From: Chloroflexota bacterium
GTDB taxonomy: Bacteria; Chloroflexota; UBA11872; VXNJ01
Length of the DNA: 8,020 bases
Assembly: GCA_026708165.1 (NCBI GenBank)
Contig: JAPOVO010000086.1
Span: forward strand, 1 to 8,020
Direction of reading: 5' to 3'
The translations under genes and the position numbers were made by a program. Position 1 is the first letter of the stretch, and every line of letters starts with the position of its first letter. Shown in pieces: positions 1-6,475 of this stretch. The notes beneath the pieces were generated by a model that did no database searches, was not told the DNA's origin, and saw nothing but the letters and a program-made list of their open reading frames with translations.

Positions 1-1251
1 GTCGGATATCCGGTGTCCCCACCACAGCAGGACCCCCGGCTGCTCGCTCACGAGCCCCGGCTCCGTGCCCAGGTCGGGCGCGCCGCCCTTGCCGCCGCCG
101 ATGTAGTCCCACACCAGTCGCGGCTCTGTAACCCACGTCTTCGCGTACACCGGATGACAGTCCGCCGCGCCCTTCTGGTAGTACTGCGTCAGCGTCCCCG
201 GCATTTCCTCGATCACGTCGGAGATCGCGTGTCCCCAACGCGTCAGACCGCCGGTGGCGTCATAGTGCTCAAGGAAGTTGCAGGTCACCTCTTCGCCGTC
301 GGGCAGCGTCACCATGTAATCGGCGATGTTATGCCCAAGGTGTATGTCCGGGGCCGTGTACGTCACGCGGTCGACCCGCAGCGAGAGAACCGACGGCGTC
401 GCGAACGGTCCCGAAGGCTCGGCGGTTGTCGCCACCGGCGTCGTCTGCGTTGCCGCCGCCCTCGTACTCCGCGTACCCCGGGTAGCCTGTGCAGTCCGCT
501 CAGCCGCCGGGCTGAGCTGCACGTAGCGGCTGGCCGGACGTTCTGCGGTCTGGTCGCTGTCCGCCCCCACGGTGAGGATGATGCCGGGCAGGTGCATCGT
601 CTGCACCGGACCAAATGTGCCGCTCACCGTGACCGATTCACCCGCGTCGAGGTCGTCAAGATTCGTCCACCCGCCACCGGACGTCCTGTCCCGCCACCGG
701 AGGCCGGTCATCGTGTCGTCGGTGTTGTTGGTGATCTTTACGCTGTAGCTGACAGTCTGGCCGACCTGCACCGGCTCTGCCTCGACCGTCAGACCGACCT
801 GTAGATCGGGCGGCTTGACCTGACGGGCCGCGTGGCCGCCACCGCCACCTCCGCCACCACCACCTCCGCCGCCGCCACCTCCACCGCCTCCGCTGCCGCC
901 ATCATCGGGTGTTGCAATAGGCTCGTCGACAATAGCCCGGTTGGGGTCGACCCAGCCCTTCCAGTCGGGGTGATACGACTGGCACTCATAGTGCCATTCC
1001 TTTACGGGATCGTAGTAACGGATGTAAATGTTGCTACGCGGCGGAGGCTCCGACGGCGGTCCGTAACTGCCATCCGGCGGAATCTCACCCCTGAAGAATA
1101 GCTCGCAATCACGGCGGAACTCATCATAGGAACTACGTGTATTGGGGCCCCAGTGACTCGCGGTCACAGCCTTCGGGAGCATCATGAAGAGCATCGCCAG
1201 GCCGGCGGCGACGATTACTATTCTCAGTATCCGCCGGTTGATAATCTCCAC
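1..1251 (-). CDS. Secreted glycine-linker protein with beta-sandwich-like and GGL/WG repeat regions (partial, C-terminus off the window)
   Basis: The minus strand is open for 417 codons from a GTG at 1251 to the left edge, and an in-frame TAG lies directly upstream. Residues 1-31 form an export signal: charged start with R6, R7, R10, hydrophobic core IVIVAAGLAMLFMM, and AVTA before a likely cut ahead of SHW. Residues 32-117 carry two cysteines and aromatic residues. Residues 118-139 are a Gly-Gly-Ser then 19-glycine linker. Residues about 144-243 read as a CARDB/DUF11-like beta-sandwich (PPDLQVGLTVEAEPVQVGQT, then VKITNNT). An Ala/Thr-rich linker follows at about 244-285. Residues 286-417 contain NFLEHYDATGGLTRWGHAISD and TLTQYYQKGAADCHP, a repeat style I recall from secreted Chloroflexota proteins with otherwise unknown role. 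No catalytic motif is visible. It probably acts at or outside the cell surface. No good Shine-Dalgarno precedes the GTG; a U8 tract sits there instead. The long plus-strand frame over 13-804 is its shadow. Confidence 0.82.
   Translation of the reverse strand, partial: MEIINRRILRIVIVAAGLAMLFMMLPKAVTASHWGPNTRSSYDEFRRDCELFFRGEIPPDGSYGPPSEPPPRSNIYIRYYDPVKEWHYECQSYHPDWKGWVDPNRAIVDEPIATPDDGGSGGGGGGGGGGGGGGGGGGGHAARQVKPPDLQVGLTVEAEPVQVGQTVSYSVKITNNTDDTMTGLRWRDRTSGGGWTNLDDLDAGESVTVSGTFGPVQTMHLPGIILTVGADSDQTAERPASRYVQLSPAAERTAQATRGTRSTRAAATQTTPVATTAEPSGPFATPSVLSLRVDRVTYTAPDIHLGHNIADYMVTLPDGEEVTCNFLEHYDATGGLTRWGHAISDVIEEMPGTLTQYYQKGAADCHPVYAKTWVTEPRLVWDYIGGGKGGAPDLGTEPGLVSEQPGVLLWWGHRISD
835..900 (-). 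repeat. Poly-glycine codon tract
   Basis: Twenty-two codons encode Gly-Gly-Ser followed by 19 glycines, using a mixture of GGC, GGT and GGA, just before a His. It is a flexible linker between the Cys-containing N-terminal region and the beta-sandwich-like region of the secreted protein. The mixed codons argue for an old protein-level linker rather than a recent simple triplet expansion. On the plus strand it appears as a CCN-rich run. Confidence 0.85.
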
Positions 1252-1278
1252 CTACATCAAAAAAAATAGACTTCGAGG

Positions 1279-1339
1279 TGGGCGAGACGCCGCCTTTTCA
1301 TTTCGGCGCACGACATCACCGAAAACAGCGTCTCGCCCA
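1279..1339 (-). repeat. 12-bp inverted repeat with nested stem, leader hairpin upstream of the secreted-protein gene
   Basis: TGGGCGAGACGC at 1279-1290 is perfectly complementary to 1328-1339. Inside, on the minus strand, TTTCGG pairs with CCGAAA, giving a second 6-bp stem. On the minus strand the hairpin is followed, after 12 nt, by U8 (1266-1259) and then the GTG start at 1251. The stem plus U-tract resembles a Rho-independent terminator or attenuator, but the 12-nt gap is too long for a canonical one. A role in the leader RNA of the minus-strand gene is inferred from position only. Confidence 0.6.
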
Positions 1340-1342
1340 GGT

Positions 1343-1400
1343 GAGCGGGGTGACAGCCTGGAAGTGATGTAGAGGCTCCAGAGGGCACGTCACCCCGCTC
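1343..1400. repeat. 12-bp perfect inverted repeat with inner 5-bp stem
   Basis: GAGCGGGGTGAC at 1343-1354 is perfectly complementary to 1389-1400. Within the 34-base interior, AGCCT (1355-1359) can pair with AGGCT (1373-1377), extending the stem on one side. It directly adjoins the 1279-1339 inverted repeat. No T-run follows it on either strand, so it is not a simple terminator. It could be a structured RNA element in the minus-strand leader or a DNA-level palindrome. Confidence 0.6.
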
Positions 1401-1481
1401 TCCGCCAGACAGGACCGGAGAGTCGAATCGGCCCTGAGAGGTGGCTCATCCAGCACCCGGCCAATCCCGCTAGTCCGATTC
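1398..1481. repeat. Two further short inverted repeats
   Basis: CTCTCCG at 1398-1404 pairs with CGGAGAG at 1416-1422 (11-base loop). GAATCGG at 1425-1431 pairs with CCGATTC at 1475-1481. The first overlaps the end of the 1343-1400 repeat, so the two stems would be mutually exclusive at 1398-1400. Seven-base stems can arise by chance in GC-rich DNA. Their value lies in being consecutive with the two longer stems. Confidence 0.4.
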
Positions 1482-1764
1482 AGCAGGATGCTCGAAACGG
1501 CTTGTGTAGTATCCGGTCGCGATGGCGCCGCAAGCTCATGCGTTGCAGTGAAGGAATGAGAGTCTGGTCGCATCGGCTTGCCTCGATCCTCCAGCATGTG
1601 CAACACGCTCGGCCGACCGTCTCGGATGGCATCATCCCGATACGGCGCGGCCCATGCTCTCGACGCATACGACTACGGAAGTTCTCGGCAGGCGACCGGC
1701 GTGAAGATCTCCCATGAGGCATCCGACCCGGCCGCGAGTCGAAACCTAGAACCTCCCTAGCGCG

Positions 1765-1793
1765 ATATTTTACTGCCCTTGACGTGACGTTAA
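1765..1793 (-). promoter_or_regulatory. Candidate minus-strand promoter for the secreted-protein gene
   Basis: Read on the minus strand, TTAACG (1793-1788) and AAATAT (1770-1765) are separated by 17 bases, a plausible sigma70-type pair in the only AT-rich patch of the intergenic region. The -35-like hexamer lies inside one of the TGACGTTA repeats, so the same protein could control both directions. If used, the secreted-protein mRNA would have a leader of roughly 500 bases containing all the inverted repeats. Hexamer matches are imperfect. Confidence 0.3.
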
Positions 1794-1808
1794 GATGACG
1801 ATTATCCT
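1779..1808 (+). promoter_or_regulatory. Candidate plus-strand promoter of the sensor-regulator gene
   Basis: TTGACG at 1779-1784 is a near-consensus -35 hexamer. TATCCT at 1803-1808 is a fair -10 with an 18-base spacer. Transcription would start near 1815, leaving about 140 bases of leader before the TTG start at 1957. The spacer is filled by TGACG repeats, so a bound regulator would sit in the promoter. Confidence 0.5.
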
Positions 1809-1832
1809 ATTTTCCATGACGTTAGCGTGACT
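1785..1832 (+). promoter_or_regulatory. Phased TGACG direct repeats, candidate OmpR/PhoB-type operator
   Basis: TGACGTTA occurs at 1785-1792 and again at 1817-1824, 32 bases (about three helical turns) apart. Each copy is followed 11 bases on by a second half-site: TGACG at 1796 and TGACT at 1828. Another TGACG sits at 1780. Two pairs of direct half-sites with an 11-base period is the layout that OmpR/PhoB-family response regulators bind as tandem dimers. The next plus-strand gene encodes such a DNA-binding domain, so autoregulation is the simplest inference. The repeats are seen directly; the bound protein is inferred. Confidence 0.5.
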
Positions 1833-1946
1833 TTTGGGCGAATATGGCGGGATTACCCCTGAGTCGGACTATTGCGTGCCGCGTTCCAATATTGCAGAGG
1901 GCCGCGGCCTGAGGGTCCTCGGCCAGGGGCGGCCGCCGTCCAAGCG

Positions 1947-1953
1947 AGGTGAT
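1947..1953 (+). promoter_or_regulatory. Shine-Dalgarno that sets the TTG start of the sensor-regulator
   Basis: AGGTGAT lies three bases upstream of TTG at 1957. It supports this rare start over the TTG at 1834, which overlaps the operator region and has no purine-rich sequence before it. The nearby GTG (1950) and ATG (1952) are in other frames. Confidence 0.6.
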
Positions 1954-1956
1954 GAG

Positions 1957-4343
1957 TTGACACGACCAGATTCGCGCGATCGAAAGATTGAGGAACTCCA
2001 GGACCGTCTGTCGAAGCTGTGCGAAGCCTCCCGCCGCATCAACGAGAGCCTTGACCTCGACGCGGTGTTGCAGGGAGTGCTGGACAGCGCCCGGTTGCTG
2101 ACCAATGCCGATTACGCCGTGATCAACACCATGGACGAGTCCGGTGCGTTCGAAGCCTTCGTGGTCTCCGGCATAACCGGAGAAATGTCCCAGCGGCTGT
2201 GGGACATGCCCGAGGGGCCGAAGTTCCTGGAATACCTCAGCAAGATTTCAGGACCGTTGCGAGCGCCGGATTTGGCTGGTCTCACCAGGTCGATCGGGAT
2301 GCCCGATTGGCAAATTCCCGTACCGGCGAGCTGTTTCTTGACCGCCCCATCCGCCATCGGGGCGTGGATGTCGGCAACATCCACCTGGCCAAGAGGGAAC
2401 CGGGCCAGGAATTTAGCCGCGAAGACGAGGAGATCCTCGAGATGTTCGCGTCCCAGGTTGCGCTGGTCGTTGTTAACGCCCGCAGGCACCGGGACGAACG
2501 GCGGGCCAGGGTCGACCTGGAGACGTTGATCGACACCTCGCCGGTGGGTGTCGTGGTCTTCGACGCGAGGACGGGAGCGCCCCTCTCGTTGAACCGGGAG
2601 GCGATGAGGATCGTCGACGGCCTGCGGGAGCCCGACCAGTCGCCCGAGCAGCTGCTGGAGGTGCTGACCTTTCGGCGCGAGGACGGGCGGGAGATATCCC
2701 TCCAGGAGTTCTCCCTCGCGAAATTGCTCAGCATTGACGAGACGTTGCGCGCCGAGGAGATCATGATGAAGGTCCCGGACGGTAGGAGCGTGACGACTCT
2801 CATCAACTCCACTCCCATACACTCGGAGGAGTCCGAAATCGAGTCCGTCGTGGTCACGCTTCAGGATATGACGCCGTTCGAGGAAATGGAGCGGCTGCGC
2901 GCCGAGTTCCTAGCCATGGTGAGTCACGAACTGCGGACGCCGCTGACCTCGATCAGAGGCTCGGCGACCGGCCTGCTGGACGCGCCATCAGACCTGGACC
3001 CCGCCGAGATACGCCAGTTTCTGCGGATAATCGTCGATCAGGCCGACAACATGCGTGACCTGATCAGGGACCTGCTGGACGTGGCGCGTCTCGAGACAGG
3101 CACGCTGCCGGTCAGTCCCGAAGCGGCAGAAGTGGCGATATTGGTGGATCGGGCACGGAACACGTTCCTGAGCGGAGGGGGCCGTAGCATTCTCGAAATC
3201 GATCTCGCGCCGGATCTGCCCATGGTCATGGCGGACAGGCGGCGCATCGTCCAGGTCATCGGCAATCTGCTGTCCAACGCCTCCAGGAACTCGCCGGATT
3301 CGTCGTTGATCAGGATTGCCGCGGTTAGAGATGGCGTCCACGTCGCCATATCGGTTGCCGACGAGGGCAGGGGGATACCGGCCGACCGCCTGCCGCACCT
3401 GTTCCGGAAGTTTTATCGGACCGAGGCCGAGGACCACAGCGGCGACACGGGCTTGGGCCTGGCGATCTGCAAGGGGATTGTGGAAGCTCATGGAGGACGC
3501 ATCTGGGCCGAGAGCGAAGGGATGGGACTGGGCGCTCGATTCACCTTCACGGTACCGGCGGTCGAAGAGGTTCCGGCCACGTCGCCTCGGCGTTCCAATC
3601 GCTTACCGCAGTTGGCAAGCGACGGCCAACCGGTTCTTGTCGTGGACGATGACCCGCAGACGCTCAGGTACGTCCGGAACGTACTCTCGGATTCGGGTTA
3701 TGACCCGATCGTAACCGCCGAACCGGCGGAAGCGCTGCAAATTGTCGAACGAAACAGGCCGCACCCGGTGCTCCTCGACCTGATGCTGCCAGGCTCGGAT
3801 GGAATCGAGCTGATGGAGGCTATATTAGATCTGACCGAGGTGCCCGTGATCTTCATTTCCGCCTATGGCCGGGACCACGTTATCGCCAGGGCATTCGAGG
3901 CGGGGGCCGCGGACTATATCGTTAAACCGTTTTCGCCAACCGAGCTTGTGGCAAGGATCAAGGCGGCCCTGCGACGGCGGGACGCCCCTTACAGGGCCGA
4001 ACCGTCAAAACCCTACGTCCTGGGCGATCTGACCATCAACTACGCCGAACGCCTCGTGACGGTCGCCGGAAAGCCCGTGCATCTGACGCCGACAGAGTAT
4101 GACCTGCTCGTCGAACTATCGGTTCAAGCAGGGCGGGTCGTGCCGCACGACCGGCTGCTGAATCGCATTTGGGGTCCGGGTAAGTCGCGCGACACGCGAA
4201 CCCTTCGAACCCATTTGAGGAGACTTCGTCGCAAGCTGGGCGAGGACGCGCGCGCTCCCAGCTACATCTTCGCGCAACCGCGCGTCGGCTACCGCATGCC
4301 GCACGGGGAGTTGCCGGGGACGGAGCCGGACGCCGGTCACTGA
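1957..4343 (+). CDS. One-piece hybrid sensor: GAF-PAS-histidine kinase-receiver-winged helix regulator (frameshifted in GAF)
   Basis: After restoring one base near 2347, the product is about 795 residues. Order: GAF domain about 27-180 (FASQVALVVVNARRHRDE at its end); PAS-like domain about 189-310 (ETLIDTSPVGVVVFDARTG); dimerisation/phosphoacceptor helix with H324 in MVSHELRTPLTS; ATPase domain with N-box N441, DEGRGIP from 469 and GDTGLGLA from 496; receiver with D564-D566, phospho-acceptor D608, S635 and K657; OmpR-type winged helix about 687-783 ending in GYRMP. All key kinase and receiver residues are present. No membrane segment or signal peptide is visible, so it should sense in the cytosol, autophosphorylate H324, pass phosphate to D608 and bind DNA itself. 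Residues 1-130 read in the first frame and 132-795 in the next frame, so the gene is either a broken copy or carries a sequence error. The TTG start is chosen for its Shine-Dalgarno. The signal sensed is unknown. Confidence 0.88.
2341..2349 (+). other. Frameshift point inside the GAF domain
   Basis: The first frame reads ...VPASCFLTAP up to about 2348. The GAF domain then continues as IRHRGVDVGNIHLAK from 2349 in the frame one base back. Both sides are clearly parts of one GAF domain, so one base is missing within or near the C4 run at 2345-2348. No classical XXXYYYZ slippery heptamer is present. A sequencing or assembly error, or a real inactivating deletion, is more likely than programmed frameshifting. 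Confidence 0.8.
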
Positions 4344-4511
4344 ACGACCACACTACCTGCTCTTAATGACTGCCAAAAGAGGATCTCGGACCTCTGCGGC
4401 GTATCAAGGCGTAAACATGAAGCGTAGAGCGCCAATGGCTTCCTTCAGATAACGCCAAACTTGCTATCTTTGATAATCGGGTGAGGCTTGGTACGGAGGA
4501 GAAGGTCCGAA
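4344..4511 (+). other. Intergenic gap with possible promoter for the Cache protein
   Basis: This 168-base gap is more AT-rich than the flanking genes near 4441-4480. TGATAAT at 4471-4477 resembles an extended -10, but no convincing -35 sits at the right distance. A short AGAGG/CCTCT hairpin near 4378-4395 lacks a T-run, so no terminator is called for the upstream gene. Confidence 0.3.
4495..4505 (+). promoter_or_regulatory. Shine-Dalgarno that sets the ATG start of the Cache protein
   Basis: GGAGGAGAAGG precedes ATG 4512 by 6 bases. A TTG at 4488 in the same frame would place this purine run inside the coding sequence and has no Shine-Dalgarno of its own. The ATG start also leaves a cleaner signal peptide. 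Confidence 0.75.
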
Positions 4512-6281
4512 ATGGGGCGTCTGGCATTGGCCGCTGTCGCGGTGGTCTCGCTTGTTGCAATAAGTGTCTCCACGGCACTCGCACAGTGGCCGACAAGCTG
4601 TACTGAACTTAACGACCTCGTTGAAGCCGGCCGGGGCAACCACGAGAACGTCGGGATCTACGAGCGGGTCCACGGCGACCAGGCCGAAGCCGTATGTCAG
4701 AGCGAACATCGGGACTCCGGCTTGCGGTTCGGCGTCCGTCCCTACCAGCTTCCGTCCAAGTCCGAGCCCGCCGCCTACACCCAGGCATTCGTCGAGCGCG
4801 CCATTCACCGCTACAACACCGAAGGCCTCCATGCCGCGGTTGACTACTACAACTCCCCGCAAAGCATCGACGGGCAGTGGTATGTCTTCATCGCCGACGC
4901 TGACACGATGCTTGCGCACGCGGCAATCCCGGCCCTGGTCGGACGCAACACGGACGATATAAAGGGTCCCGACGGCTTCCCCGTCAACGAGCAGATTGCG
5001 GCGGTCGCAACCGAGGACGGCGCCTGGGTTGACTACACCTGGGTGAATCCGAACACCGGCGAATCTGAGACCAAACACTCCTGGGTAGTTGTACAAGACG
5101 ACATCCTCTTCGGCTCCGGCTGGTACGAGCCGGGGCCGTCCAGGGACGAACCTGCGACCTACACCCAGCACGTCGTTCAGCGGGCAATCGGCCTCTATGA
5201 CGACGTGGGACTAGAGACCGTACTCGACTACTACAACTCTCCACAGAGCATCGACGGGCAGTGGTACGTGTTTATCTTCGATGAGAATGACATGCATGTC
5301 GCCAATGCGGCGAATCCGCATCTCGTGCCACTCCCCGCCGAGGACGTTCGCGGGCCGGACGGGTTTCCAACCGGCCTTCACGTCGTGGCGGCCGCGACCG
5401 ACGAGGGCGCGTGGGTCGATTACACCTGGGTCAATCCCGAGTCCGGTAACTCACAGACGAAGCACTCCTGGGCCGTTCGCCACGACGGGCTCGTCTTCGG
5501 CTCGGGTTGGTACGAGCCCGGCCCCTCCAAGGCCAAGCCCGCCGCCTACACCCAGGCCATCGTGGAACGCGCGATCGACCTCTACGAGGGTGTGGGACAT
5601 GAGGTCACCATCGACTACTACAACACGGTCGAGAGCGTTGACGGGCCGTGGTACGTCTTCATCGTCAACGTCGAGAACGGCCTCACAATTGGCCACTACA
5701 GGCCCGAGATCAGGGGCCGCGATCCCAGCCTGCGTGTCGACGTCACCGGGTACTTCTACGGCGACGACCTGCTCGCCGCCGACGAAAACGGCCGCTGGGT
5801 CGACTACGTTTTCTTGAACCCAGCCACCGGTGAGCAAGAGACCAAGCACACCTGGGCCGTACGGCGCGATGGCCTGATCTTCGGCTCCGGCTGGTACTCG
5901 CCCAGCAAGTCGGACGCCGCCGGCTACACGCAGGCGTTCGTGTCCCGCGCGATCAGTAGATACGACGCCGAAGGGCGTGAAGCGACCATTGACTACTACA
6001 ACATGGTTGAGAGCATCGACGGGCCGTGGTACGTCTTCATCATCAACGCGGAGGACGGTCTCACAATTGGCCACTACAGGCCCGAGATCAGGGGGCGCGA
6101 CCCCAGCCTGCGCGTCGACGTTTCCGGGTACTTCTATGGAGACGACCTGCTCGCCGCCGACGAAGAGGGCCGCTGGGTTAGCTACGTTTTCCTGAATCCG
6201 GAGACCGGTGAGCAGCAGACCAAGCACACCTGGGCCATACGGCACGACGGCCTGATATTCGCCTCTGGCTGGTACGACTAG
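4512..6281 (+). CDS. Exported protein with four tandem single-Cache (sCache_2-like) domains
   Basis: The product is 589 residues. Residues 1-24 are a signal peptide (LALAAVAVVSLVAISVSTALA, cut before QW). Residues 25-84 form a small N-terminal module with C30 and C62, likely a disulfide, around NVGIYERVHGDQAEAVC. Four repeats start near residues 85, 213, 342 and 468, at 126-129 residue spacing. Each has the pattern RAIxxY...DYYN...S(I/V)DGxWYVFI...G.WV.Y.(W/F)(V/L)NPxxG...KH(S/T)W...DG(L/I)(V/I/L)F.SGWY, typical of single Cache small-molecule sensors. Repeats 1 and 2 share one pocket segment (KGPDGFP/RGPDGFP). Repeats 3 and 4 share another (NGLTIGHYRPEIRGRDPSLR), giving an AABB order. There is no transmembrane helix after the signal, and no kinase, methyl-accepting or cyclase domain, so it looks like a free extracytoplasmic ligand-binding protein. 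Cache identity is from recalled family patterns; ligand and partner are unknown. Confidence 0.85.
   Translation: MGRLALAAVAVVSLVAISVSTALAQWPTSCTELNDLVEAGRGNHENVGIYERVHGDQAEAVCQSEHRDSGLRFGVRPYQLPSKSEPAAYTQAFVERAIHRYNTEGLHAAVDYYNSPQSIDGQWYVFIADADTMLAHAAIPALVGRNTDDIKGPDGFPVNEQIAAVATEDGAWVDYTWVNPNTGESETKHSWVVVQDDILFGSGWYEPGPSRDEPATYTQHVVQRAIGLYDDVGLETVLDYYNSPQSIDGQWYVFIFDENDMHVANAANPHLVPLPAEDVRGPDGFPTGLHVVAAATDEGAWVDYTWVNPESGNSQTKHSWAVRHDGLVFGSGWYEPGPSKAKPAAYTQAIVERAIDLYEGVGHEVTIDYYNTVESVDGPWYVFIVNVENGLTIGHYRPEIRGRDPSLRVDVTGYFYGDDLLAADENGRWVDYVFLNPATGEQETKHTWAVRRDGLIFGSGWYSPSKSDAAGYTQAFVSRAISRYDAEGREATIDYYNMVESIDGPWYVFIINAEDGLTIGHYRPEIRGRDPSLRVDVSGYFYGDDLLAADEEGRWVSYVFLNPETGEQQTKHTWAIRHDGLIFASGWYD
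5640..6178 (+). repeat. Near-identical DNA repeat within Cache domains 3 and 4
   Basis: Two copies of roughly 160 bases, offset by exactly 378 bases (5640-5800 and 6018-6178), are nearly identical at DNA level, including third codon positions. The longest exact match I see is 35 bases, 5682-5716 against 6060-6094. By hand alignment, 84 of 97 residues agree between the two domain cores. Domains 1 and 2 are much less alike, so the 3/4 pair reflects a recent duplication or gene conversion. Confidence 0.85.
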
Positions 6282-6475
6282 TTAGTCCGCATACCGCGGC
6301 CTAACCCACAGTGAGAGGCATGGGGGCGTCCGCGGGCGGCGCGAGGAAACGGCGCAAGATCTACCTGACGCTAACCACTATTATGAAAAACATTGCCGAC
6401 CGACATTTTCCCTGACCACCTGGGGTGATGTTTTCGCTGAGTTTCGACGCACGTCACACCCTAAGGGGATATTTC
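6282..6475 (+). other. Intergenic gap with weak promoter-like sequence
   Basis: The first 75 bases are very GC-rich, and the rest is AT-richer. TATTAT at 6379-6384 would serve as a -10, but no good -35 is found 15-19 bases upstream. TGACGCTAA at 6366-6374 resembles one TGACGTTA half-site of the 1785-1832 operator, without an 11-base partner. No terminator with a T-run is seen after the Cache gene. Confidence 0.3.
6463..6469 (+). promoter_or_regulatory. Shine-Dalgarno that sets the ATG start of the binding protein
   Basis: AAGGGGA lies 6 bases before ATG 6476. The in-frame GTG at 6425 and ATG at 6428 would put 16-17 extra residues with two charged positions ahead of an otherwise complete lipoprotein signal, so 6476 is preferred. 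Confidence 0.75.

Larger units (their letters stand above)
1252..1956. other. Long non-coding divergent intergenic region
   Basis: About 700 bases between the two divergent genes hold no frame that I can relate to a protein. The short frames on both strands here lack recognisable motifs and plausible start signals. The left part (1279-1481) is a run of inverted repeats, the middle (about 1482-1760) is featureless GC-rich sequence, and 1761-1832 is AT-rich with promoter-like hexamers and phased TGACG repeats. The right end (1833-1956) would be the 5' untranslated leader of the sensor kinase gene and includes a GC-rich imperfect hairpin near 1901-1923. No tRNA, RNase P, tmRNA or known riboswitch core was recognised. 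Confidence 0.7.

Noticed and set aside
13..804. Long plus-strand open frame (263 codons)
   Set aside because: Antisense shadow of the secreted-protein gene. The minus frame has a signal peptide, domain-like order and low-complexity linkers, while the plus frame is arginine-rich with no recognisable motif.
1279..1400. Integron attC site or IS terminal inverted repeats
   Set aside because: No RYYYAAC/GTTRRRY core sites, no transposase or integrase, and no target-site duplication seen around the palindromes.
1430..1470. CTGAGAGG resembling part of a TPP riboswitch
   Set aside because: The other TPP-box elements (the ACCTGA and GGATAAT-type segments) are absent at the expected distance.
1316..1722. 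Short open frames on both strands in the intergenic region
   Set aside because: No motif, no Shine-Dalgarno and biased composition. They overlap the inverted repeats and each other.
1834..1956. Upstream TTG (1834) as the start of the sensor-regulator
   Set aside because: It abuts the putative operator, lacks a Shine-Dalgarno and adds 41 residues of non-domain sequence. TTG 1957 has AGGTGAT just upstream.
2341..2349. Programmed -1 frameshift in the sensor kinase
   Set aside because: No XXXYYYZ slippery heptamer and no obvious reason for an alternative product truncated inside the GAF domain. A missing base is simpler.
2112..2822. 236-codon minus-strand frame over the sensor kinase
   Set aside because: It lies opposite GAF/PAS coding sequence with clear homology-type motifs on the plus strand. 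Its composition is typical of antisense reading of GC-rich genes.
5451..6245. 264-codon minus-strand frame over the Cache repeats
   Set aside because: It is the antisense mirror of the repeated Cache coding sequence. Its apparent internal repeats come from the plus-strand repeats.
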